Assembly (NCBI GenBank): GCA_963745175.1
Contig: CAVUWK010000006.1
Span: 434,001-498,000 of the forward strand
DNA: 64,000 nucleotides
Source: Bog-473 sp963745175
GTDB lineage: Bacteria; Actinomycetota; Acidimicrobiia; Acidimicrobiales; RAAP-2
Direction: 5' to 3'
The translations under genes were made by a program, and so were the position numbers. The notes under the pieces were generated by a model. That model was not told the DNA's origin and did not search any database. It worked only from the letters and a program-made list of their open reading frames with translations. The stretch's first letter is position 1; every line of letters starts with the position of its first letter. Shown piece by piece: positions 56,728-64,000 of the stretch.

Positions 56728-59027
56728 GCGCCTGCCAGCGCGTACAGGGTGGAGCGCTGCACCAGGGGTCGCCCGAGCGGCGCCACGATGGCCTCCAGTT
56801 CCTCGACGCCCATGCGCTGCCCGTGCTTGGCCCCGGCCGCCCGCGAGATGTTCTCGTCCATCAGGGTGCCGCCGAGGTCGTTGGCCCCGGCCCGCAGCAG
56901 TTGGCGCGCCCCCTCGCCGCCCATCTTCACCCAGCTGACCTGGATGTTGTCGATGTCCCCGGCGTAGGCGATGCGTGCCACGGCGTGCATGAGGACCGTC
57001 TCGCGGAAGGTCGGTCCCCGCCGGGACTTCTTCTGGAGGTAGATCGGGGTGGCCATGTGGACAAAGGGCAGAGGGACGAACTCGGTGAAACCGCCGGTCT
57101 CGCGTTGGAGCGCCCGGGTGCGCACCATGTGGCGGGCCCAGCTCACCGGCTGCTCCACCGAGCCGAACATGATCGTGATGTTGGATCGCAGGCCCACGCT
57201 GTGCGCGGTGCGGTGCGCCTCCAACCACTCCTCGGTGTTGATCTTGTCGGGACAGATGACGGCGCGCACGTCGTCGTCGAGGATCTCGGCCGCCGTACCC
57301 GGCAGCGTCTTCAGGCCGGCCTCCTTCAGGCGGGTCAGGTACTCGGCCAGAGGCACCTCGGAGCGGCGCGCCCCCTCGGTCACCTCCAGCGCGGTGAAGC
57401 CGTGGATGTGGATGTCCGTTGAGCCCGCCCGCACCGCCTCGAGGACGTGCAGGTAGTAGTCCCCGTCGAAGTTAGGGTGGATGCCGCCCTGCAGGCAGAC
57501 CTCGGTGGCACCCTCGTCGACGGCCTCGACCACCCGCCGCGTGATCTCGTCGAGCTCCAGCAGGTAGGGGGCGCCGCGCAGGTTGAGCGACAGCGGCCCC
57601 TTGGAGAACGCGCAGAAGCGGCACTTGAAGGTGCAGACGTTGGTGTAGTTGATGTTTCGGTTCCGCACGAACGTCACGTCGTCGCCGACGACGCGGCGGC
57701 GCAGGTCGTCAGCTGCGTCTGCGACCATGCGCACCTCGGGGCCGCGGGCGCTGAAGAGGGTCACGATCTCCGCCTCGCCGACCTCCTGGCCCAGCGCCAC
57801 ACCGGCCAGCACCTCGGCCACTGCACCGCGGCCGACCGACGGGGCCGGGGACGGGGCCGCGGTTGTGGTGGTGGTCGGGGACGGGGCGGTCAGGTCGAGC
57901 AGCGGGGGCGGTGGCTCCTCGCCCCCCGAGCACCACGTCGCGTCGCGGGCCAGCCCCTCGGCGTCGGACGCGTCGAGCACACCGAAGCGCAGCGCCGGGT
58001 CGAGCCAGCGCGCCGGGTCCAACGCGAACGTCGGGTAGACGGTCATCCGGGGCGCCAGGGTGTGGCCGGCGGCCTCGGTGGCCTCGCGCAGGATGTCCAG
58101 CGCAGGCCAGGCCCGCTCGGGGTTCACGTGGTCCGCCGTCACGGGGGACACGCCGCCCCAGTCGTCGATGCCCGCCGCCAGCAGCGGGGCGAGGTCGTCG
58201 GAGAGGTTCGGCGGCGCCTGCACGTGGATCTCGGGCGGGAGCACGAGGCGAGCCGCTGCGATCGCCCACTGCAGGTCATCGGGCGGGCAGGGCGCGGCCC
58301 GGAACATGGCCGTGCCCGGCTTGGGGAGGAAGTTCTGGACGATGACCTCCTGCACGTGCCCGTGGCGGGCGTGCGAGGCGGCGATGGCCCGCAGCGCGGC
58401 CAGCTGGCCGGGCCGATCGTCGCCGATGCCGACAAGGATCCCGGTGGTGAAGGGGATGGCGAGCTCGCCGGCGGCCTCCAGGGTGGCCAGGCGCCGAGCC
58501 GGCGACTTGTCCGGTGCGCCCCGGTGCGCCGCCAAGCCCTCCGCCAGGGACTCGAGCATCATCCCCTGGCTCGCCGACACCGGGCGCAACGTCGCCAGCT
58601 CCGAGGCGTACAGCGCGCCGGCGTTGGCGTGGGGGAGCAGGCCGGTCTCCTCCAGTACGAGTCTGCACATGGCGGCGAGGTAGTCCACCGTCGAGGCGTA
58701 GCCGGCACCGGCCAGCCAATCGCGAGCAACCGGGTAGCGCAGCTCGGGCCGCTCGCCCAGGGTGAAGAGGGCCTCGTGGCATCCGGCGGCCCTCCCCGCC
58801 TCTGCCACGGCGAGCACCTCCTCGGGGAGCAGGTAGGGCGCGGTGACCCGGGCCGGCGCCTTGGCGAAGGTGCAGTAGCCGCAGCGGTCCCGGCACAGCA
58901 TCGTGAGCGGGATGAAGACCTTGGGGGAGTAGGTGACGCGGCGCCCGTGCGCGCCGTCGCGCACGACGCGGGCCAGCGCGGTCAGGTCGTCGAGGGGCGT
59001 GCGCAGGAGATCGGCGTCGGAGAGCAT
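56724..59027 (-). CDS. fbiC: FO synthase, CofG-CofH fusion (FbiC)
   Basis: A 767-residue protein with two radical-SAM domains making 7,8-didemethyl-8-hydroxy-5-deazariboflavin, the chromophore of coenzyme F420. The CofG half has CRDRCGYCTF and the CofH half CTFKCRFCAF (each C-x3-C-x2-C). They are joined near residues 400-425 by a Pro/Thr-rich linker (PSPTTTTTAAPSPAPS). ATG 59027 is set by TAGATT 7 nt upstream and by homology. The frame is open 30 codons further. It indicates that the organism uses F420. Confidence 0.95.
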   Translation of the reverse strand: MLSDADLLRTPLDDLTALARVVRDGAHGRRVTYSPKVFIPLTMLCRDRCGYCTFAKAPARVTAPYLLPEEVLAVAEAGRAAGCHEALFTLGERPELRYPVARDWLAGAGYASTVDYLAAMCRLVLEETGLLPHANAGALYASELATLRPVSASQGMMLESLAEGLAAHRGAPDKSPARRLATLEAAGELAIPFTTGILVGIGDDRPGQLAALRAIAASHARHGHVQEVIVQNFLPKPGTAMFRAAPCPPDDLQWAIAAARLVLPPEIHVQAPPNLSDDLAPLLAAGIDDWGGVSPVTADHVNPERAWPALDILREATEAAGHTLAPRMTVYPTFALDPARWLDPALRFGVLDASDAEGLARDATWCSGGEEPPPPLLDLTAPSPTTTTTAAPSPAPSVGRGAVAEVLAGVALGQEVGEAEIVTLFSARGPEVRMVADAADDLRRRVVGDDVTFVRNRNINYTNVCTFKCRFCAFSKGPLSLNLRGAPYLLELDEITRRVVEAVDEGATEVCLQGGIHPNFDGDYYLHVLEAVRAGSTDIHIHGFTALEVTEGARRSEVPLAEYLTRLKEAGLKTLPGTAAEILDDDVRAVICPDKINTEEWLEAHRTAHSVGLRSNITIMFGSVEQPVSWARHMVRTRALQRETGGFTEFVPLPFVHMATPIYLQKKSRRGPTFRETVLMHAVARIAYAGDIDNIQVSWVKMGGEGARQLLRAGANDLGGTLMDENISRAAGAKHGQRMGVEELEAIVAPLGRPLVQRSTLYALAGA

Positions 59028-59034
59028 CAAGGCC

Positions 59035-59040
59035 AATCTA
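59035..59040 (-). promoter_or_regulatory. -10 element of fbiC built on the pgl stop codon
   Basis: TAGATT (minus strand) ends 7 nt before ATG 59027. The TAG is the stop of the phosphogluconolactonase gene. Same hexamer and spacing as at pgi. Confidence 0.5.
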
Positions 59041-59715
59041 GGGGGCGTCGGCACGGGCGGCGCCGTCGACCAGCCACAGCGTCCGTCCGGCATGGACGCG
59101 GGCGGCCGGGAGGTCATCGCCGCGGACCAGCGCGGCCACGGCGGCCGCCTTGCTCGATCCGGCCACCGTGAAGACGGCGGTGCGGGCCGAGTTGATGGCC
59201 GGCAGCGTCAGCGTGAGGCGAGGGTGCGGGTTGACCCCGTTGGGGTCCTCGGTGGCCATCACGAGCACGCCGGGGTCGGCATCCAACGTCGGCGCGCCGG
59301 GGAACAGCGACGCCGTGTGCCCGTCGGGCCCCATCCCCAAATGCACCAGGTCGATCCCCGGACCGGTCACCAGGTCCGACATCGTGCGCTGGTACGCGGC
59401 CACGCACTCGCCGACCGGTCCGACCGTCGGCATGGGCGAGAAGGACCCCACCGGTCCGACCCGGTCCAACAACGTCTCTTTTATGAGGCGCTGGTTCGCG
59501 TCGACGTCGTCGGGCGGGACCACGCGCTCGTCGCCGACGTAGACGTCCACCACCGACCAGTCGATGCCTTCGGCCGTGGCCAGCACCTCGTAGCAGGCCT
59601 GGGCCGTCGGGCCACCCGACAAGACGAGCGCGCAGCGAGGCCCGGGGCGCGCCGCGTACAGCTCGAGCACCGCGTCGCAAAAGGCGCGGGGGACGTCGTC
59701 GACCGGGGTGATCAC
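59038..59715 (-). CDS. pgl: 6-phosphogluconolactonase
   Basis: A 225-residue DevB-type lactonase of the oxidative pentose phosphate pathway. LVLSGGPTAQACYEVLA, DVYVGDERVVPPDDVDANQR, LVHLGMGPDGHTASLFPG and a short C-terminus. GTG 59715 is 16 bp after the gnd stop. It follows tkt-tal-gnd in the place it normally has after zwf-opcA. Confidence 0.9.
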   Translation of the reverse strand: MITPVDDVPRAFCDAVLELYAARPGPRCALVLSGGPTAQACYEVLATAEGIDWSVVDVYVGDERVVPPDDVDANQRLIKETLLDRVGPVGSFSPMPTVGPVGECVAAYQRTMSDLVTGPGIDLVHLGMGPDGHTASLFPGAPTLDADPGVLVMATEDPNGVNPHPRLTLTLPAINSARTAVFTVAGSSKAAAVAALVRGDDLPAARVHAGRTLWLVDGAARADAP

Positions 59716-59731
59716 AATGAGCGAGAGGTCG

Positions 59732-60671
59732 TCAGGGGGTCGGGGTTCCCGTCTCCAGGCCTTGCTGTCCCGACTCCAGCGTGACGGCGTGGCCGCCGAA
59801 CTGGTTGCGCAAGGCCGAGAGCATCTTGAGCTGGAAGGCGTCGGACTCCTGGGAGGCGAACCGGGTGAAGAGCGACGTGGCGATCACCGGCGCCGACACG
59901 CCGCGGTCGATGGCCTCCTGCGCCGTCCAGCGACCCTCGCCCGAATCGGCCACCACCCCTTTGATTTCGTCGAAGCCGGCCCCGGGGCGCAGCGCCCGCT
60001 CGGCCAGGTCGAGCAGCCAGCTGCGGACCACCGAGCCGTAGCGCCAGATGGAGGCGATCTCGTGCAGGTCGAGACCGAACTCGTCGGCCTTGCTCATGAC
60101 CTCGAAGCCCTCGGAGTACGCCTGCATGAGTCCGTACTCGATCCCGTTGTGCACCATCTTCACGAAGTGCCCCGCCCCGACCGGGCCCACGTGGGCATAG
60201 CCGCCCTCGGGCGCCAGCGTCAGGAAGGCCGGCTCGACGACCGCCACCGACTCTTTGGTGCCGCCCACCATGAGGCAATAGCCCTCGGTGAGCCCCCACA
60301 CGCCGCCCGACGTCCCGGCGTCGACCAGGCCGACCCCGGTCTTCGAGATCTTGTCCGAGAGCGCGATCCACTCCTTGTAGTTCGAGTTGCCGCCGTCGAC
60401 GACGACGTCGCCGGCCGAGAGCATCCCGGCCAGCTCCTCGACCGTCGAGTCCGTCACCCTGCCGGCAGGCAGCATCACCCAGACCGCCTTGGGGGCGGTC
60501 AGCTTCCCGACCAGCTCGATCAGCGTCGTGGCCGTCTCCGCGCCCTTGCCCGCCGCCGCCTTCGAGCGCGTCCGCGCTGAGGTCATATGCGACGACCTCG
60601 TGCCCGCCCTTGAGCAGGCGCTCGGTCATGTTGGCGCCCATCTTGCCCAGGCCGATCATGCCGATCCTCAT
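59732..60671 (-). CDS. gnd: 6-phosphogluconate dehydrogenase, short NAD type, frameshifted
   Basis: Oxidatively decarboxylates 6-phosphogluconate to ribulose-5-P. ATG 60671 (AGGAG 6 nt upstream) opens MRIGMIGLGKMGANMTERLL. After YDLSADA the frame is lost at 60560-60570. Restoring one CG gives ARSKAAAGKGAETATTL and continues through VVVDGGNSNYKEW, GTSGGVWGLTEGYCLMVGG and KMVHNGIEYGLMQAYSEGFE. Joined length is about 313 residues, the short GndA/YqeC class rather than the 470-residue enzyme. It lies between tal and pgl. Confidence 0.9.
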
Positions 60672-60699
60672 GCGCGCTCCTCTCGGTCCTGCCGCCGGC

Positions 60700-61816
60700 T
60701 CAGAAGGTAGCGGCTTTGTCGGTCAGCGACTGCAGCAGCTCTTCGAACGACTTGGCGAAGGAGTGGACGCCTTCGTCCTCGAGCGTCTGCTCCACATCGA
60801 GCATGTCGATGCCGGCGTCGGCCAGCCGGGCCAGGGCGGCGGTCGGCCGCGTCGGGATCGGCGTCGACGGTCCGCTTCAGCGTCCCGTGGCCCTCGAAGG
60901 CGCGCAGCGTCGGCTCGGGCATGGTGTTCACGCTGGCCGGCCCGATCAGGCTGTCGACGTAGAGCAGGTCGGAGTAGCCGGGGTTCTTGGTCGAGGTGGA
61001 CGCCCACAGCGGCCGCTGCACCCGGGCCCCCTTGGCCCGCAGCGCCTCCCAGCGGTCACCGGCGAAGGTGCGGTGGAAGTGCTGGTAGGCCGTCTGGGCC
61101 TGGGCCACCGCGGCGGTGCCCCGCAGGCCGAGGACGGCGGCGTCACCCTTCTCCCCGCCGGCCAGGGCCTCGAGGCGGCGGTCGACCTCGGTGTCGACCC
61201 GGCTGACGAAGAAGGAGGCCACGCTGGCCACCTTGGACAGCTGGTCCTCACGCCCTGCCGCGACCAGGGCCTCGAGGCCCTTGAGGTAGGCCTCCATCAC
61301 CTCGTCGTAGCGGTCGAGCCCGAAGATCAGCGTGACGTTGATGCTGTGGCCCTCGCCGATCAGCGTCTCGATCGCCGGGACGCCCTCTTTGGTGGCGGGC
61401 ACCTTGACGAAGAGGTTGGGCTGGGCGATGCGCTGGTGCAGGTCGCGCGCCGCCTTGAGCGTGTCCTCGGTCTCGTGCGCCTGCGCGGGGGAGACCTCCA
61501 GCGAGACGAAGCCGTCCTCGCCGTCGCTCTCGTCGTAGAGCGGTCGCAGCATGCCGAGCGCATTGTTGATGTCGGTGATCGCCATCTCCCAGTAGGCGCT
61601 CTCGACCGTGTGGTCCTTCATCAGGGCGCGGAACTGGTCGTCGTAGGTGTCCTGCCCGCTGATGGCGTTGGCGAAGATGGTCGGGTTGGACGTGATGCCG
61701 CGCACGCCGAGCGCCAGCAGCTCGGCCAGCTGACCGCCCTCGAGCCAGTCACGGCGCAGGTTGTCCAGCCAGGGGCTCTGGCCCCCGATCTCGTAGAGCT
61801 CCTGGAGTCGGGTCAT
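60700..61816 (-). CDS. tal: Transaldolase, frameshifted near the C-terminus
   Basis: Transfers a three-carbon unit in the pentose phosphate pathway. It has GITSNPTIFANAISG, NLFVKVPATKEGVPAIETL (Schiff-base Lys region), INVTLIFGLDRYDEVMEAYL, ASVASFFVSRVDTEVD and QRPLWASTSTKNPGYSD. After VDADPDAAD the frame is lost at about 60838-60846. One GC restored gives RAALARLADAGIDMLDVEQ and the normal ending SFAKSFEELLQSLTD. The long frame continuing to 60668 is spurious. Joined length is about 372 residues. AGGGAG 8 nt before ATG 61816. Confidence 0.92.
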
Positions 61817-61840
61817 CGGGACAGCTCCCTTCGTCGTGTC

Positions 61841-63853
61841 TCAGCCACCGAGGAGGGCCCGGGCCCGCTCCACGACGTGGTCGGCGGTGATGCCGAACTT
61901 CTCCAAGACGACGGCACCCGGGGCCGAGGCACCGAAGTGGTCGAACCCGATGGCGTCGTCGGCGTAGCGGTCCCAGCCGAAGGTGGCGCCGGCCTCGATG
62001 CTGAGCACGGGCACGCCGGGCGGGAAGACGCTGGCCCGGTAGTCCTCGGGCTGCCGCTCGAAGTGGTCCCAGGACGGGAAGGAGACCACCTGGGCCCGCA
62101 CGCCCGCGCCGGCCAGCGTGGCGGCGGCGGCCACGCAGAGCTGGACCTCGCTCCCGGTGCCGACCAGGACGATCCGTGGCGGCCCGTCGCTGTCGACGAG
62201 GACGTAGGCCCCCCGCGGCACGCCTGCGGCCGCCCGCTCCGCCGTCGCGTCCAGCACGGGGACGTTCTGGCGGGTCAGGACCAGACCGACCGGCCCGTCG
62301 GCCTCGACGGCCAGGCGCCAGGCCTGCGCCGTCTCGTTGGCGTCGGCCGGGCGCACGATGCTGAGGCCGGGCATCGCCCGCAGGGAGGCCAGGTGCTCCA
62401 CCGGCTGGTGCGTCGGCCCGTCCTCGCCCAGCCCGACGGAGTCGTGGGTCCACGAGTAGATGACATGGGTCCCGGTGAGCGCGGCGAGGCGGACGGCGGG
62501 GCGCATGTAGTCGGAGAAGCAGAAGAACGTCCCGCCCAGCGGCAGGACGCCCCGGTGCTGCGCCATGCCGTTCATGGTCGATCCCATGCCGTGCTCGCGG
62601 ATCCCGTAGTGCACCTGGGTCCCACCCGGCGTCTGGCGGGACTGCATCTCGGCGCCCTTGACCTTCACGCCGTTGTTGCCCGTCAGGTCGGCCGAGCCGG
62701 CCAGCAGGCCGGGCAACTTGGCCGCGGTGGCGTCGATGCACTGGTTGATGGCGTGCCGGGTGGCCAGCTTGGTGCCCGCGTCGAAGCGGGGCAGGTCGTC
62801 GGCCCAGCCCGGCAGGCCGTGCCCGGCCTGCGCGGCGTCCCAGGCGGCGCGGTCGCCCGTCCAGGCGTCGAAGCGCTCGGTCCAGGCCGCGTGGCGCTCG
62901 GCCCCGCGGGCGATCTGCTGGCCGTAGAACTCGCGCACCTCGTCGGGAACCCAGAAGGTCTGGTCGGCCGGGAGTCCGAGGATCTCCTTGGTCACCTTGA
63001 TCTCCTCGGCGCCGAAGGGCGAGCCGTGGGCCGCGGCGGTGTCGGTCAGCTTCGGCGAGGGCCAGCCGATGTGGCTGCGCAGCACGAGGAGGGTCGGCTT
63101 GGCGTCGGGCCCGTCCGCCGGCACGTCGATGGCCTCGCGGATGGCGGCCTCCAGCGCGTCGACGTCGTTGGCCATCTCGCCGAGGTTGCGCACGTGCCAG
63201 CCGTAGGCCTCGAAGCGCTCGACCGGGTTGTCGTTGTAGGCCAGCTCGGTCGGCCCGTCGATCGTGATGTGGTTGTCGTCGTAGAAGGCGAGCAGCCGCC
63301 CCAGGCCGAGATGCCCGGCCAGCGATGCGGCCTCGTGCGAGATCCCCTCCATGAAGCACCCGTCGCCCGCGATGACGTAGGTGCGGTGGTCGCAGACCTC
63401 GCTGCCGAACGTGGTGCGCAGCCAGCGCTCGGCGATCGCCATGCCCACCGCGTCGCCCACGCCCTGGCCGAGCGGCCCGGTGGTGACGTCGATGCCCGCC
63501 GTGTGGCCGGCCTCGGGGTGCCCGGGGGTCCGGCTGCCCCACTGGCGGAACTGGCGCAGGTCCTCGAGCGAGAGGTCGTACCCGGTCAGGTGCAGCATGG
63601 AGTACTGCAGGATGCAGGCGTGCCCGTTGGAGAGGACGAAGCGGTCGTGGTCGGGCCACTCGGGGTCGGCCGGGTCGTAGTTCATGATCCGGGTCCAGAG
63701 CACGTGCGCCAGGGGCGCGAGCGCCATCGCGGTGCCCGAGTGCCCGGAGTTGGCCTGCTCCGGGGCATCCATGGCCAGGCCGCGGATGACGTTGATGCCG
63801 AGCTCCACCAACCTGGGGTCCTGTACGACCGGTGTCGAAGTGTGCAACGCCAT
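61841..63853 (-). CDS. tkt: Transketolase
   Basis: A 670-residue thiamine-diphosphate enzyme of the non-oxidative pentose phosphate pathway, intact. INVIRGLAMDAPEQANSGHS, LSNGHACILQYSMLHL, GPLGQGVGDAVGMA, the cofactor motif IAGDGCFMEGISHEA, and in the pyrimidine-binding domain THDSVGLGEDGPTHQPVEHL. ATG 63853 is fixed by family length. The frame is open 15 codons further. TAGGGT lies 5 nt upstream. It is the first gene of the tkt-tal-gnd-pgl operon and divergent from a gene leaving the window. Confidence 0.96.
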   Translation of the reverse strand: MALHTSTPVVQDPRLVELGINVIRGLAMDAPEQANSGHSGTAMALAPLAHVLWTRIMNYDPADPEWPDHDRFVLSNGHACILQYSMLHLTGYDLSLEDLRQFRQWGSRTPGHPEAGHTAGIDVTTGPLGQGVGDAVGMAIAERWLRTTFGSEVCDHRTYVIAGDGCFMEGISHEAASLAGHLGLGRLLAFYDDNHITIDGPTELAYNDNPVERFEAYGWHVRNLGEMANDVDALEAAIREAIDVPADGPDAKPTLLVLRSHIGWPSPKLTDTAAAHGSPFGAEEIKVTKEILGLPADQTFWVPDEVREFYGQQIARGAERHAAWTERFDAWTGDRAAWDAAQAGHGLPGWADDLPRFDAGTKLATRHAINQCIDATAAKLPGLLAGSADLTGNNGVKVKGAEMQSRQTPGGTQVHYGIREHGMGSTMNGMAQHRGVLPLGGTFFCFSDYMRPAVRLAALTGTHVIYSWTHDSVGLGEDGPTHQPVEHLASLRAMPGLSIVRPADANETAQAWRLAVEADGPVGLVLTRQNVPVLDATAERAAAGVPRGAYVLVDSDGPPRIVLVGTGSEVQLCVAAAATLAGAGVRAQVVSFPSWDHFERQPEDYRASVFPPGVPVLSIEAGATFGWDRYADDAIGFDHFGASAPGAVVLEKFGITADHVVERARALLGG

Positions 63854-63858
63854 GGTCA

Positions 63859-63864
63859 ACCCTA
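63859..63864 (-). promoter_or_regulatory. Possible -10 element of tkt
   Basis: TAGGGT on the minus strand ends 5 nt before the tkt ATG, slightly closer than the other boxes in this window. Confidence 0.35.
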
Positions 63865-63899
63865 ACCGTCCCTCTCCGCAGGCCGCGAGGGCCGTCACC

Positions 63900-63905
63900 T
63901 ACTCT
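63900..63905 (+). promoter_or_regulatory. -10 element of the gene leaving the right edge
   Basis: TACTCT ends 8 nt before ATG 63914. The divergent tkt box is 35 bp away. Confidence 0.4.
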
Positions 63906-63913
63906 TCACGTTC

Positions 63914-64000
63914 ATGGCTTCCCGCATGCAGGTCCCGCCAAACAGCGACTTGACACTGGGTATGACCTGCATCGACAAGTCCACAGCCGGCCGCTGCGTC
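63914..64000 (+). CDS. N-terminal fragment of a gene running off the right edge
   Basis: Twenty-nine codons remain open to the window end, starting MASRMQVPPNSDLTLGMTCI. Two Cys residues lie in the fragment. It is too short to assign. Support for coding is the leaderless-type TACTCT box and the divergent position from tkt. In other actinobacteria ctaB often lies divergent from tkt, but this sequence does not look like a ctaB start. Confidence 0.4.
   Translation, partial: MASRMQVPPNSDLTLGMTCIDKSTAGRCV

Overview
The window is dense, high-GC bacterial chromosome. It is almost certainly from an actinobacterium: it has a WhiB protein, a fused CofG/CofH F420 enzyme, AroH-class chorismate mutase, an NAD-type 6-phosphogluconate dehydrogenase, many GTG/TTG starts and many leaderless-looking promoters. 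Gene order from about 3.0 to 24.7 kb (HAD phosphatase, tlyA, nadK, recN, pyrG, Nudix, xerD, scpA, scpB, rluB, cmk, der) follows the Mycobacterium tuberculosis Rv1692-Rv1713 block as I remember it. Extra genes are interleaved (trpS, aroH-tyrA-aroA, plsC, ispH). A deep, non-mycobacterial lineage such as Acidimicrobiia is my best guess. It is not proven here.

Layout. 0-2.4 kb: 2-oxoacid dehydrogenase E1 alpha/E1 beta/E2. 2.5-13 kb: CBS protein, sugar-phosphatase-like HAD protein, a lysine-rich phasin/H1-like protein, tlyA-nadK-recN-pyrG-Nudix-xerD, a TraR/DksA protein, a site-2 protease relative and convergent trpS. 13.2-24.9 kb: scpAB-rluB, aroH-tyrA-(aroA-cmk fusion)-plsC, a glycosyltransferase/HD pair, ispH and a PDZ/radical-SAM-like protein with der. 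25-27.6 kb: gamma carbonic anhydrase relative, esterase and degenerate GGDEF protein. 27.8-30.8 kb: a small island inserted in tRNA-Pro(GGG), bounded by 43-bp direct repeats. 31-38.6 kb: pspA, haloalkane dehalogenase, flavin oxidases, corA, patatin and thiS/thiO. 38.7-44.8 kb: gltB-gltD. 44.9-54.2 kb: DUF222/HNH protein, hydrolases, pgi, marR, cell-wall peptidase, acyl-CoA ligase and thpR. 54.2-63.9 kb (minus strand): tkt-tal-gnd-pgl, then fbiC, a LOG-like protein and a repeat-bearing amidase. Together these supply central carbon metabolism (PPP, Pgi), nitrogen assimilation (GOGAT), aromatic and isoprenoid synthesis, F420, chromosome segregation and translation or ribosome maturation.

Two features run through the whole window. 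First, twelve otherwise normal genes are split by a frameshift. Every break can be explained by a deletion: ten by loss of one CG/GC dinucleotide from an alternating C-G run, two by loss of one C from a C run. Several are core genes (pyrG, pgi, tal, gnd, recN), so a systematic consensus error is the likeliest cause. Second, about twenty starts lie 5-8 nt after a TANNNT hexamer, as expected for leaderless transcripts. In four cases the TA(G) of that hexamer is the stop codon of the upstream gene. I saw no rRNA, CRISPR array, insertion sequence or complete integrase.
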